From Streptomyces filamentosus (GTDB lineage: Bacteria > Actinomycetota > Actinomycetes > Streptomycetales > Streptomycetaceae): 64,000 nt of DNA. The notes below the pieces were generated by a model. It ran no database searches and was not told the DNA's origin. It saw nothing but the letters and a program-made list of their open reading frames with translations. The stretch spans positions 620,001 to 684,000 of the forward strand of contig NZ_BNBE01000004.1 in NCBI RefSeq assembly GCF_014654895.1, given 5' to 3'. Made by a program: the position numbers and the translations under genes. Positions 32,911 to 41,139 of the stretch are shown here, piece after piece (the first letter of the stretch is position 1; every line of letters begins with the position of its first letter).

Positions 32911-33870
32911 ATGAACGCACCCACAGGAGACAACAACTACGAGGTCGTGGTGATCGGCGGCGGGGCGGCCGGGCTCAGCGCCGCGCTGATCCTCGGCCGG
33001 TCCCGGCGCCGCGTCCTGGTCGTCGACGCGGGCGCACCGCGCAACGCGCCCAGCGCCCACATGCAGGGGTACCTCTCGCGGGACGGGATGAGCCCGGCGG
33101 AGTTCCTGGCCGCCGGACGGCGCGAGCTCGTCCCGTACGGGGTGGAGGTCCGGACCGGCGAGGTGACGGCGGCGGAGCCGGACGGCGACGGCTTCGCCCT
33201 CGCGCTCGCGGACGGCACGGCGCTCACCGCCCGGCGCCTGGTGGTCGCCACCGGGCTCGTCGACGAGCTCCCCCGCGTCGAGGGGCTGGCCGCACGGTGG
33301 GGACGGGACGTGCTGCACTGCCCGTACTGCCACGGCTGGGAGGTCCGCGACCGGCCCGCCGGCGTCCTCGCCCATCCGGCGATGCCCGCCCACCAGGCGC
33401 TGATGGTCTCGCAGTGGTCCTCCGACGTGACCCTCTTCCTCGACGGAACCGCGCTCGCGGAGGGGGACGCCCGGCTGCTCGCGGCGGCCGGGGTCCGGAC
33501 CGTGGCGGACCCGGTCGCGGGGATCGCCGTCGAGGACGACCGGCTGACCGGCGTCCGGCTCGCCGACGGCCGGACGGCCGGCTGCGAGGTGGTCTTCGCG
33601 GCGGCGACCCGGCTCGTCGCCCGGGACGGGGTGCTGCGCGGACTCGGCGCCGAGCTGTACGAGACCCCGCTCGGTTCCTTCGTGAAGACCGACGGGACGG
33701 GCCTCACGAGCGTCCCGGGCGTCTGGGCGGCGGGCAACGTCACCGGCCCGAACGAACAGGTCGTCCACGCGGCGGCCGCGGGCTACCGCGCGGGCACGGC
33801 GATCAACGCGGAACTGCTGATGGACGACCTGACGGCGAGGGCGGACGCGGCCGAGGGCCGGACCGGCTGA
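32911..33870 (+). CDS. thioredoxin reductase-like FAD/NAD(P) oxidoreductase
   Basis: 319 residues. FAD motif VVVIGGGAAGLSAALIL at residues 11-27, redox-active cysteines in HCPYCHGWE near 143-151, and the closing FAD motif GVWAAGNVTGP near 270. Classical TrxR has CATC and an NADPH motif GxGxxA; here the corresponding segment is GVLAHPAMPAHQAL, so NADPH binding looks altered. Proteins with CPYCHGWE form a separate clade that includes ferredoxin/flavin-type and NADPH-independent oxidoreductases. It is under likely control of the divergent XRE-cupin protein. Confidence 0.87.
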   Translation: MNAPTGDNNYEVVVIGGGAAGLSAALILGRSRRRVLVVDAGAPRNAPSAHMQGYLSRDGMSPAEFLAAGRRELVPYGVEVRTGEVTAAEPDGDGFALALADGTALTARRLVVATGLVDELPRVEGLAARWGRDVLHCPYCHGWEVRDRPAGVLAHPAMPAHQALMVSQWSSDVTLFLDGTALAEGDARLLAAAGVRTVADPVAGIAVEDDRLTGVRLADGRTAGCEVVFAAATRLVARDGVLRGLGAELYETPLGSFVKTDGTGLTSVPGVWAAGNVTGPNEQVVHAAAAGYRAGTAINAELLMDDLTARADAAEGRTG

Positions 33871-33893
33871 GCCCGCGCGGCGCCCGGCACTCC

Positions 33894-33927
33894 GCACCCC
33901 GCACCCCGCACCCCGCACCCCGCACCC
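33894..33927. repeat. tandem heptamer repeat (GCACCCC)
   Basis: Nearly five copies of GCACCCC occur back to back just after the flavoprotein gene. Simple slippage repeat; no role is evident. Confidence 0.8.
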
Positions 33928-34049
33928 GGATACCGGTGCGCCGGTCGGATGAACCGCTCCGGCAGCGGTCGCGCCGGGCGGGCGGAGGACCGAGGATCGG
34001 CCGTGGTGGCCGGAAGGCGCCGGTACGACGGAAGGACGGCACCAGCACC

Positions 34050-34832
34050 ATGCTCGGTACGCAGTACACCCACGGGTCCCCCTGCTGGATCGACCTCGGC
34101 AGCCCGGACCCCGCCGCCGCGGCGGACTTCTACGGCACCGCGCTCGGCTGGGAGTACCGCCCGGCGGGCGGCCCGGAGACCGGCGGCTACGGCTTCTTCC
34201 ACCAGGACGGCGCCACCGTCGCCGCGCTCGGCCCGCTCACCGAGGACGGCGCCCAAAGCGCCTGGACCGTCTACTTCCGCAGCACGGACGCGGCCACGAC
34301 CCAGATGGTGACGGCCGCCGAGGGCGGCCGGGTCCGGGTCCGCGCCATGGACGTGATGGACGCGGGCAGGATGGCCGCCCTCACCGACCCGGGCGGCGCC
34401 GAGTTCGCCGTCTGGGAGGCGGGCTCCGTGCGCGGCCTCGACCGCACCTCCTCCCCCGGCACCCTGGTGTGGGTGGAGCTGCACACCTCCGACCCTGAGG
34501 CCGCGCTCGGCTTCTACGGCTCCCTCTTCGACTGGCGCTCGGCGACGATGGAGGCGCCCGGCATGACCTACCGGGTGGTCTCCACCGCCAGGGGCGACCA
34601 GGAGACCGCCGCCTTCGGCGGCGTCGCCGAACTCCGGGGCCCCGGCGAACGGTCCCGCTGGATCCCCTACTTCGAGGTCGCGGACGTCGACGCGACGGCG
34701 GAGGCGGTGACCGGGGCGGGCGGCACGGTCCTGCTCCCGGCCGCCGACATCCCGGACGTCGGCCGCCTCGCCTGGTTCGCCGACCCCTTCGGCGCCGAGT
34801 TCGCCGTCCTGAGGCCGACGCCGACGGGCTGA
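34050..34832 (+). CDS. two-domain VOC protein
   Basis: 260 residues from ATG 34050, with GGAAGGA about 13 bases upstream. Module 1 (8-125): PCWIDLGSPDPAAAADFYGT and AEFAVWEAG. Module 2 (138-257): LVWVELHTSDPEAALGFYGS and AEFAVLRPT. Same plan as the genes at 6208 and 22438. The WVELHTSDPEAALGFYG block is the usual metal-site strand of Cfp30B-type VOC proteins. Function unknown. Confidence 0.87.
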   Translation: MLGTQYTHGSPCWIDLGSPDPAAAADFYGTALGWEYRPAGGPETGGYGFFHQDGATVAALGPLTEDGAQSAWTVYFRSTDAATTQMVTAAEGGRVRVRAMDVMDAGRMAALTDPGGAEFAVWEAGSVRGLDRTSSPGTLVWVELHTSDPEAALGFYGSLFDWRSATMEAPGMTYRVVSTARGDQETAAFGGVAELRGPGERSRWIPYFEVADVDATAEAVTGAGGTVLLPAADIPDVGRLAWFADPFGAEFAVLRPTPTG

Positions 34833-34870
34833 CGACGCGCCTCCGGCCGCGCCGGCGCGGAGGACCGGAC

Positions 34871-34894
34871 GAGCCGGACGCCGACGTCCGGCTC
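34871..34894. terminator. terminator between convergent genes
   Basis: GAGCCGGA / TCCGGCTC, 8-base perfect stem and 8-base loop; a 14-base perfect palindrome (CCGCGCCGGCGCGG) lies just upstream of it at about 34847. Located between the VOC and PAP2 genes. Confidence 0.65.
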
Positions 34895-34921
34895 CACGGA
34901 CGGAACGCTCCCGGGGCGCCC

Positions 34922-35719
34922 TCAGCCGTCGGCGCCGCGGCGCGGGGCGAGCGCCGGTTCGGGGGCGGAGGAGCGGAGTTCGGGTTCCAGTCCCTCCTCG
35001 GCGGGGTCGGTGCGCCGCAGGCCGGCGTCGGTCCGCCACGTCTCGAAGACGAGGGTGGTCGCCGTGACCACGGCCAGTCCGAGCAGCCAGCCCCCGACGA
35101 CGTCGCTGACCCAGTGCACGCCCAGGGCGACGCGGGTGAAGCCGACGCCGATCACACTGAGCACCGCCAGGCCCCAGGCCAGGAACCGCCGGGACGGCGG
35201 TACCAGCGGGAGCAGGACGAGCAGCAGGACGGCGCAGGAGGTGGTGGCCGTCATGGCGTGCCCGGACGGGAAGGAGAAGCCGGGCGCGTGGGAGACGGGG
35301 TCCGGCAGGTGGGGACGCGCCCGCTCCACCATGTTCTTGACCAGCAGACCGGTCAGCCCGCCGGCCGTGGCCGTGACACCGGCCCAGGCCGCCAGCCTCC
35401 AGGCCCGGCGGGTCAGGAGCCAGACCACCAGGGCCGCCACCGCCAGCCGCATCGTCACCGGATCCCACACCACACCGGTGAGGAACTCCAGGACGCGCAC
35501 CACCACCGGCCGGTCGAGGACGGCCCGGTGCATGCCCTCCGCCGCCTCCAGGTCGAGCCGGTGCAGCGGCGGCCACCCGGAGGTGACGAGCACGAGGGCG
35601 AGGGCGAAGGGCACCGCCGCCACGGCCGTGGCCGTCACCGACAGCACCAGTCTGCGGCCGAAGGCCGCGTCGGACCCGGCGCGGCGGAACAGGAGTGTCC
35701 GGACGGTGCGCTGTGGCAT
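34922..35719 (-). CDS. PAP2-family membrane phosphatase
   Basis: 265 residues, preceded by GAAGGAGG. Six membrane segments are visible. The three catalytic motifs of type 2 phosphatidic acid phosphatases are intact: KNMVERARP, PSGH (in FSFPSGHAMT) and RVALGVHWVSDVVGG. The enzyme dephosphorylates a lipid phosphate such as phosphatidate or undecaprenyl pyrophosphate at the outer membrane face. It lies close to a second PAP2 protein, encoded as a kinase fusion two genes upstream on the same strand. Confidence 0.92.
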   Translation of the reverse strand: MPQRTVRTLLFRRAGSDAAFGRRLVLSVTATAVAAVPFALALVLVTSGWPPLHRLDLEAAEGMHRAVLDRPVVVRVLEFLTGVVWDPVTMRLAVAALVVWLLTRRAWRLAAWAGVTATAGGLTGLLVKNMVERARPHLPDPVSHAPGFSFPSGHAMTATTSCAVLLLVLLPLVPPSRRFLAWGLAVLSVIGVGFTRVALGVHWVSDVVGGWLLGLAVVTATTLVFETWRTDAGLRRTDPAEEGLEPELRSSAPEPALAPRRGADG

Positions 35720-35742
35720 GGCGGCGCAGCCTCCTTCGTGAT

Positions 35743-35761
35743 CGTGGTCGTGGTCGTGGTC
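35743..35761. repeat. CGTGGT hexamer repeat
   Basis: Three tandem CGTGGT units lie immediately upstream of the ribosome site of the PAP2 gene. They could be simple slippage sequence. Confidence 0.7.
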
Positions 35762-35816
35762 TTGATCGGCATCGGGACGGTGACGGGGACGGAACGGGTG
35801 GGAGCGTGCGGGCGCG

Positions 35817-36770
35817 TCAGACTCCCGGGTCGCGGCTGACGGGCTCGCGCGCGCCGGCGCGTACGGCTTCGAGCTGCGCCGCGAAGGAGAGGCCGAGGAA
35901 GAGGGCCAGCGAGGTGAGGTACGACCACAGCAGCAGTGACATGACGGCGCTCAGCGGCCCGTACACGCTGGTGAAGGAGCTGCTCGCGCCGACGTACAGG
36001 CTCAGGGCCCACGTCGCCGTCAGCCAGAGCAGCAGGTGGACGACGGCGCCGAAGGCGAGCCAGGTGTAACCCGGTTGGTCACGGCGCGGCGAGAGGCGGA
36101 AGATCGCGCTGGTGGCCAGCACGGCCAGCAGGATGCCGATCGGCACGCGCAGCAGGCCCCACGCCCGGGTGGCGGCCGGACCGACGCCGTACACCTCGGC
36201 GACGGCGTGGGTGAGGTCGGCACCGAGCACGATGAGGACGAAGCTCAGCCCCAGCGGGAGTCCGGCCAGGACGGCCATGACCAGGCCGCGGGAGTACTTG
36301 TGCAGGAACGGTCGGTCGCGTTCGTTGCCGTATATGCGGTTGGCGCCCCGCTCGACCTGGCACAGGCCCGTCGTGACGTTCAGGACCGAGAACAGCAGGC
36401 CCAGCCACAGGGCGGCCTGCCCGCCGCCGCCCGCCTGCCGGCGGCTCTGGGCGAGCGCCTCGTCGACCATTTCCTGGCTCGGCCCGCTGGTGAGGCGGCT
36501 GATCGTCAGTTCGGCGACGCGGCCGATGCCCTCGGTGTGCAGCACGCCCGACAGGCCGATCGCGGCGATGGCCAGCGGCACGATCGACAGGACGGTCTGG
36601 AGGGCGAGGGCGCGGGAGTGGCTGAAGCCGTCAGCGTAGCGGAAGCGGACGAAGGAGTCCCGGACCAGCCGCCAGCCGCCGTAGCGGCGCAGCGCGGCCC
36701 ACGCCTCGTCGCCGGACAGCTCCTCGCCCCGCACGTCGCGTCTCTGCGGTACCCGGGTGGCGGTTCCCAT
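35817..36770 (-). CDS. YihY/BrkB family membrane protein
   Basis: 317 residues from ATG 36770. The soluble start (FVRFRYADGFSHSRALALQT) is followed by the family core with about six hydrophobic segments, including SIVPLAIAAIGLSGVL, ALWLGLLFSVLNVTTGLCQVERGANRIYG, split over two segments, and VYGPLSAVMSLLLWSYLTSL. The family was once called ribonuclease BN in error; it is now an uncharacterised envelope protein group. Neighbours on the same strand act on lipid phosphates. Confidence 0.88.
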   Translation of the reverse strand: MGTATRVPQRRDVRGEELSGDEAWAALRRYGGWRLVRDSFVRFRYADGFSHSRALALQTVLSIVPLAIAAIGLSGVLHTEGIGRVAELTISRLTSGPSQEMVDEALAQSRRQAGGGGQAALWLGLLFSVLNVTTGLCQVERGANRIYGNERDRPFLHKYSRGLVMAVLAGLPLGLSFVLIVLGADLTHAVAEVYGVGPAATRAWGLLRVPIGILLAVLATSAIFRLSPRRDQPGYTWLAFGAVVHLLLWLTATWALSLYVGASSSFTSVYGPLSAVMSLLLWSYLTSLALFLGLSFAAQLEAVRAGAREPVSRDPGV

Positions 36771-36793
36771 CGTTCTCCTGACGGTGTGGTGGT

Positions 36794-38509
36794 TCAGCGG
36801 TCGGCGGTACGGGAGGCCCGGAGGCGCGGGGGTGCCGGCGCGTCGGCGGGCGGGGGCACGGGGGGCCGGGGCAGCCGGACGCGCAGGGCGGCGGGTTCGA
36901 CGGCGGCGGTCAGCCGGACGCCGTCGGCGAGGACCTCGCCGTCGATCTCCCGGGCGCGGGGCCGCGTGAAGCGGATGTCGATGCGGCTGGCCGTGAAGTA
37001 CTCCAGGGCCCCGCCGGCGACGGGACCGTCCGCTGCGGCGGGGGCCCGCCGCAGCGTGCGGCCGGCGATGTGGGCGGCGGCGGCCAGCCAGCCCGCCGGG
37101 CCCTGGGGGTCGAACAGGACGAGTTCCAGGCGCCCGCTGTCCGGCCGGGCCCGCGGCAGCAGCCGCAGGCCGCCCTGGAGCTCGCCGACGTTGCCGATGA
37201 CGGCCATCCGGGCCCGCCGGCGGATCCGGCGGCCCCCGTCGAGCCGCACCGTCAGCCTCGTCCGGGGGTCCGTCAGGTGCCGGGCGCCGGACAGGGCGTA
37301 CGCGGGCCATCCCAGGCTCGACTTGAGGGCGGGCGAGGCGTCGCGGACCATGGCGGCGTCGAAGCCGGCGCCCGCCATCACCGTGAACAGGGCCGGAGCC
37401 AGGCCGTCGCCCCCGACCCGTCCGACGTCGACGGGGAACTCCTCGCCGTCCAGGGCCGCGTCGAGGGCCTGGACGGGGTCGGTGGGGAGGCCCAGGTTGC
37501 GGGCGAGGAGGTTGCCGGTGCCGCAGGGCACGAGCACGAACGGGACGCCGGACCCGGCGACCGCCTCGGCGCAGGCGCGGACCGTGCCGTCACCGCCGCA
37601 GGCCACGACCAGGGCGGCGCCGCCGGCGGCCTGCTCCTCGGCGAGGTCCCCGCAGGGCCGGTCCGGAGCGGTGAGGATCCACCGCTGTTCGGTGAAGCCG
37701 CGTCGCAGGAGCGTGGCCCGGACCCGCGCGGCCGTGCCGTCGGGGCAGGCGTGGGGGTGGCGGACGACCAGGACGCGCCCGCCACCGGAACGTCCCCCGG
37801 CGGCCGGCGTGCCGGCCGGGCGGGCGGCCGCCGCACCGGCGGCGGCCGGGGCACGGCGGCCCGCGAGGACGACGGCGCCGATCACGAGGAGCGTGAGGGT
37901 GCCGTTGAGCAGGCCGCCCACCACGTCGGAGAGGTGGTGCATGCCCCGGTACATGCGGGAGAGCCCGACCGCGGGCGGCACCAGCAGCAGGACCCCGGCC
38001 ACGAGGTACCGCAGGCGGCCGCGGGTCCGGACGAGGACGAGGACGGCCAGTCCCCCGTACAGGGCGAGGGAGGCTCCGACGTGCCCCGAGGGGAAGCTGG
38101 AGGTGGGCGGGGCGCCGTCCAGCCGCGGGACGTCGGGACGGGCCCGGTCCACGAGGGCCGTGACGAGGAGGAAGACGGCCGACTGCACCGCGACCGATCC
38201 GCCCAGGAACAGGGCGTCGGACCGGCGCCGGACCGGCGGCAGGAAGAGCAGCGCGAGAACGCACAGAAGGGTCACGCCGATCACGGCCGGGGTGTTGGCG
38301 AGGACGGACAGCCAGTCCGAGATCCGGTCGGCGGCCGGACCGCGGTGCGCGACGAGCGCGCGGACCACCCCGTCCTCCGGCGCGAGGGGCCCGCCGGTCT
38401 CGGCCGCGCGGGTGACCAGCAGCCCCGCCGCCACCATCACGGCGGCCTGGACGGCCACCAGGGACAGGATCCTCACGCGTCTCGCGGCCCCGCCGCTGTC
38501 GGTCGTCAT
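36794..38509 (-). CDS. PAP2 phosphatase fused to a diacylglycerol kinase-type lipid kinase
   Basis: 571 residues. Residues 1-230 are a PAP2 domain with five to six helices and motifs around DRARPDVPR, SFPSGHVGASLALYG and RMYRGMHHLSDVVGG. After an Ala/Pro linker (230-255), residues 258-571 match the DAGK/LCB5 kinase family: VVACGGDGTVRACAEAVAGS with the GGDGT nucleotide site, VPCGTGNLLARNLGLP, and YFTASRIDIRF and EIDGEVLADG near the end. A phosphatase and a kinase on one chain suggests conversion of a lipid through linked steps, perhaps recycling of diacylglycerol or phosphatidate. The reaction direction is not known. Confidence 0.92.
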   Translation of the reverse strand: MTTDSGGAARRVRILSLVAVQAAVMVAAGLLVTRAAETGGPLAPEDGVVRALVAHRGPAADRISDWLSVLANTPAVIGVTLLCVLALLFLPPVRRRSDALFLGGSVAVQSAVFLLVTALVDRARPDVPRLDGAPPTSSFPSGHVGASLALYGGLAVLVLVRTRGRLRYLVAGVLLLVPPAVGLSRMYRGMHHLSDVVGGLLNGTLTLLVIGAVVLAGRRAPAAAGAAAARPAGTPAAGGRSGGGRVLVVRHPHACPDGTAARVRATLLRRGFTEQRWILTAPDRPCGDLAEEQAAGGAALVVACGGDGTVRACAEAVAGSGVPFVLVPCGTGNLLARNLGLPTDPVQALDAALDGEEFPVDVGRVGGDGLAPALFTVMAGAGFDAAMVRDASPALKSSLGWPAYALSGARHLTDPRTRLTVRLDGGRRIRRRARMAVIGNVGELQGGLRLLPRARPDSGRLELVLFDPQGPAGWLAAAAHIAGRTLRRAPAAADGPVAGGALEYFTASRIDIRFTRPRAREIDGEVLADGVRLTAAVEPAALRVRLPRPPVPPPADAPAPPRLRASRTADR

Positions 38510-38613
38510 GGGCCCCTTGTTGCCCGTCGCGGCCCGATGATGCGCCCCGGCTCGGCCCGCCGGTGCCGCACCGTCGGCCGGCCGGGCCGCACGGCCGCGT
38601 CCGGCGGTCCGGG

Positions 38614-38650
38614 GGCGGCCCTCGCTCCCCGCTCACGGGCGAGGGCCGCC
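38614..38650. terminator. long-stem hairpin
   Basis: GGCGGCCCTCGC pairs with GCGAGGGCCGCC over 12 bases with a 13-base loop, in the gap between the DUF2071 gene and the PAP2-kinase gene on the minus strand. Confidence 0.7.
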
Positions 38651-38708
38651 AGGGGCGTCGGTGACGTCGCCTCAGGACGCTGCGCGGGGTGGCGCGGTGG
38701 ACACGACC

Positions 38709-38734
38709 GGCCGCCCCGCGCGTGAGGGGCGGCC
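38709..38734 (-). terminator. terminator of the DUF2071/ArsR operon
   Basis: GGCCGCCCC / GGGGCGGCC, 9-base perfect stem and 8-base loop, directly after the DUF2071 stop in the direction of transcription. Confidence 0.75.
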
Positions 38735-39475
38735 TCAGGCGGGGAGGGGACCCCCCGAGGCCATGCCCGGGAGCGGCAGCCAGGTGACGGGGACGCCGCG
38801 CATGAGCAGGACGCAGTCCGGGGTCGCGCTTCCCGGGGGAAAGCGGTCGGGGTCGTCGAAGAACGACGAGGAGACGGAGCTGATCCGGCCGGCTTCCACG
38901 TGCCAGGCGTCGGTCCGCAGTTCCATGCCGTCCAGGTGGCGGCCGGAGCGGGTGGCCGAGAACCCCTTCGCCCCGCGCCGGAAGAAACGGGATGCCTCGG
39001 CGAGGTCGGCGAAGAGCTCGCTGCCCCGCAGGGCGTCGGCCACCTCGACGGAGACGTCCACCCGGGTGTCGCCGTCCCGGGTTGCCAGCGCGACGCGCAA
39101 CCGACGGGGCGTCTCGTGCACCTCGAAGTCGGCCCGGCCGTGCTCGCCGGGGAAGACGCGGCCTCCGGCCCAGACGTTGAGCCGCGAGGCGGTGTCACGA
39201 CGGGGGATGTAGACGCCGGTCTCGACGCCGTCCGGTCCGTCCCACTCGACGGCGATGCGATGGGCCGCGTTCTCGCTCCGCAGGCCGACCGCCCTGGGCG
39301 CCCGGACCGGCCGGACCTCGCCCAGGCGCAGCAGGCAGATGCCCGCCACCGCGTGGCCGCGCACCAGTTGCGGGCGCAGGGGGTCGGGGAGCAGGCGTGC
39401 CGCGGCGTCCGGGGCGACCCGGTAGTTCACCAGGAGCCGTCGTTCGATGACGCTGGCCAGTCGCGGCTGTCTCAT
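38735..39475 (-). CDS. DUF2071 (YqjF-like) family protein
   Basis: 246 residues; ATG 39475 overlaps the stop of the ArsR gene. LLVNYRVAPDAAARLLPDPL at the start, and GVETGVYIPRRDTASRLNVW in the middle, are typical of DUF2071/acetoacetate decarboxylase-like beta-rich proteins. No catalytic residue is established for this family. It is co-transcribed with its probable repressor, and a second, distant DUF2071 protein lies on the other side at 40076. Confidence 0.82.
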   Translation of the reverse strand: MRQPRLASVIERRLLVNYRVAPDAAARLLPDPLRPQLVRGHAVAGICLLRLGEVRPVRAPRAVGLRSENAAHRIAVEWDGPDGVETGVYIPRRDTASRLNVWAGGRVFPGEHGRADFEVHETPRRLRVALATRDGDTRVDVSVEVADALRGSELFADLAEASRFFRRGAKGFSATRSGRHLDGMELRTDAWHVEAGRISSVSSSFFDDPDRFPPGSATPDCVLLMRGVPVTWLPLPGMASGGPLPA

Positions 39476-39804
39476 GATTCCTCGCTCCGCGCCCCGGGGC
39501 GCCACGCGGTGCGGCGGAGCACGATCTGCTCGGGGCAGACGGCACTGAGGAACCGGCCGACGCCGGTGGCCAGGCGGTCCTGGGCCAGCGTGTAGATGAT
39601 CCGGTTGCCCTCCCGTCGCTCGGTGACCAGTCCGGCTCCTTTGAGCACGCCGAGGTGCCGCGAGATGGAGGGCGCGCTGATCGCGAACCTGGCGGCGATC
39701 TCACCGGCCGCGAGCTCGCCGCCCCTGAGGTCCTCCAGGATCTGGCGTCTCGTCGGATCGGCGAGGGCGCGGAAGACTCCCGCCTCCTGCTGGGCTTCTG
39801 TCAT
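39472..39804 (-). CDS. ArsR-family transcriptional repressor
   Basis: 110 residues. Winged HTH with FRALADPTRRQILEDLRGGE, AGEIAARFAISAPSISRHLG, VLKGAGLVTERREGNRIIYT. No metal-binding ELCVCDL-type cysteines are present (the single Cys is near the C-terminus), so it is a non-metal ArsR like SdpR/YczG. An 11-base inverted repeat lies 4 bases upstream of its start codon, indicating autoregulation and control of the co-transcribed DUF2071 gene. Confidence 0.92.
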   Translation of the reverse strand: MTEAQQEAGVFRALADPTRRQILEDLRGGELAAGEIAARFAISAPSISRHLGVLKGAGLVTERREGNRIIYTLAQDRLATGVGRFLSAVCPEQIVLRRTAWRPGARSEES

Positions 39805-39808
39805 TCCT

Positions 39809-39834
39809 GATGTTTAGCATCTTTGCTAAACATC
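39809..39834. promoter_or_regulatory. ArsR-type operator
   Basis: GATGTTTAGCA and TGCTAAACATC form a perfect 11-11 inverted repeat with a 4-base spacer, in unusually A+T-rich DNA, immediately upstream of the arsR gene and facing the second DUF2071 gene about 240 bases away. Confidence 0.85.
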
Positions 39835-40029
39835 TAACAAGAGGATTGGATCATGGATCCTCGGCGGTCGGCCGGGGGTTCGCCGGGCGCGCCGGGTCCG
39901 GGAGGGCCCGCGGCGCGGCCGGGCCGAGCCCCTCGCTTCGACGCAGTACCGATGCGCGTTGTCCGCACGCAGCGCTTCGCGGACCGTGGAGTGGGCGCGG
40001 TCGCCCCGTCGCGCGCACGGAGATGCCGG

Positions 40030-40061
40030 CCGGCCTCCACGAGGACCGGCCTCCACGAGGA
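40030..40061. repeat. 16-base tandem duplication
   Basis: CCGGCCTCCACGAGGA is present twice without a spacer, ending 14 bases before the start codon of the second DUF2071 gene; the second copy contributes to its ribosome site. Confidence 0.85.
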
Positions 40062-40075
40062 GGGGAGGGAGAACC

Positions 40076-40861
40076 ATGTCGACGCGGTGCAGCGGCTCCC
40101 GGGAACGTCCCGTGCCACCGGAGGGGTTCGAGACCCCGGAAGCGGTGTCGGCGACGGGTCCCGGACTGTCCGGAGGCGTCCTCTTCCGCCAGCGGTGGAC
40201 CGACCTGGTGTTCGTCCACTGGGCGGTGGAGCCCGGTGCCGTCGCCCCTCTGTTCCCCCGGGGGACGCGCCCGGACGTGCTCGACGGAAAGACCTACGTG
40301 GGGCTGGTCTTCTTCGGGATGAGGGACCTGGCGTTCTCCCGCGGGCCCGCCCTGCCGTTCGCGGACCGGTTCGAGGAGATCAACGTGCGGCTCTACAGCG
40401 TCGACGCCGCCGGCCGGCGCGGGGTCGTGTTCCTCAGCCTGGACTGCGGCCGTCTGCTCCCCGTCGTCGCGGCGAACGGCGCGTTCGGCCTGCCCTACCG
40501 CTGGGCCGCCGCCCGCTGCGACCGCTTCGACGAGCGCATCCTCTACTCCGTGCGCCGCAGGGGCCGGCGACGCCCCCGCTCCCGCCTCTGGGCCGCGATC
40601 GAAGGACCGGAACGCGGCCCGGACCCGCTGGAGACCTTCCTGACCGCCAGGTGGGGGCTCCACGGCCGGACCCGGGGACGGACCTTCTACTGGCCCCTGC
40701 ACCACGAGCCGTGGCGGTTCCGCGACGCCGACCTGCTCGACCTGGAGGACGAACTCGTGCGGGCGGCGACGGGCCTGCGGGTCGCCGCGTCCCCGCCGTC
40801 CAGCGTGCTGTACTCCCCCGGTCTGCCCGTCCGCTTCGGCCGGCCCCTCCCCCTCCGGTAG
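40076..40861 (+). CDS. second DUF2071 (YqjF-like) family protein
   Basis: 261 residues; ATG 40076 sits after GAGGAGGGGAGGGAG. LFRQRWTDLVFVHWAVEPGA near residue 40 and TYVGLVFFGMRDLAF, then FEEINVRLYSVDAAGRRGVV, are the typical DUF2071 opening; TFYWPLHHEPW and PPSSVLYSPGLPVRFGRP close it. This is the YqjF branch, more typical than the neighbour at 38735. Function is unknown. The 240-base gap to the ArsR operator holds a 16-base tandem duplication but no gene. Confidence 0.83.
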   Translation: MSTRCSGSRERPVPPEGFETPEAVSATGPGLSGGVLFRQRWTDLVFVHWAVEPGAVAPLFPRGTRPDVLDGKTYVGLVFFGMRDLAFSRGPALPFADRFEEINVRLYSVDAAGRRGVVFLSLDCGRLLPVVAANGAFGLPYRWAAARCDRFDERILYSVRRRGRRRPRSRLWAAIEGPERGPDPLETFLTARWGLHGRTRGRTFYWPLHHEPWRFRDADLLDLEDELVRAATGLRVAASPPSSVLYSPGLPVRFGRPLPLR

Positions 40862-40865
40862 GCCA

Positions 40866-40892
40866 CGTGCCGGGCCCGCGGGGCCCGGCACG
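40866..40892. terminator. bidirectional terminator
   Basis: CGTGCCGGGCCC / GGGCCCGGCACG, 12-base perfect stem with a 3-base loop, between the convergent DUF2071 and small membrane protein genes. Confidence 0.85.
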
Positions 40893-40908
40893 ATCCGGAA
40901 AACGCCCC

Positions 40909-41139
40909 CTAGCCCTCGGGGGCGCTGTCGTCCCGCTCGTAGTTCGCGAGGGCGAGGCCCAGCGCGAAGAAGGTCGGCGCCCACTCTCCGACGAAGATCC
41001 CCCACCGGTCGGCGCGTTCCAGGTTCTCGCGCCGGCTGGAGGTGATCCAGGAGGCGAGGGACAGGCCGATCGATCCGACGGCGGCGAGGTAGGCGTGCTC
41101 GCTGCGCAGTCCTGCCTCGTGAAGTCGCTTGACGACCAT
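40909..41139 (-). CDS. small membrane protein of unknown function
   Basis: 76 residues from ATG 41139 behind AGAGGAAG. Two hydrophobic stretches (YLAAVGSIGLSLASWIT and GEWAPTFFALGLALAN) flank a charged loop (SRREN LERADRW, interrupted here). I recognise it as a type of short conserved Streptomyces protein only. The 285 bases upstream, shared with the divergent DUF4397 gene, hold no gene and no clear operator. Confidence 0.7.
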   Translation of the reverse strand: MVVKRLHEAGLRSEHAYLAAVGSIGLSLASWITSSRRENLERADRWGIFVGEWAPTFFALGLALANYERDDSAPEG

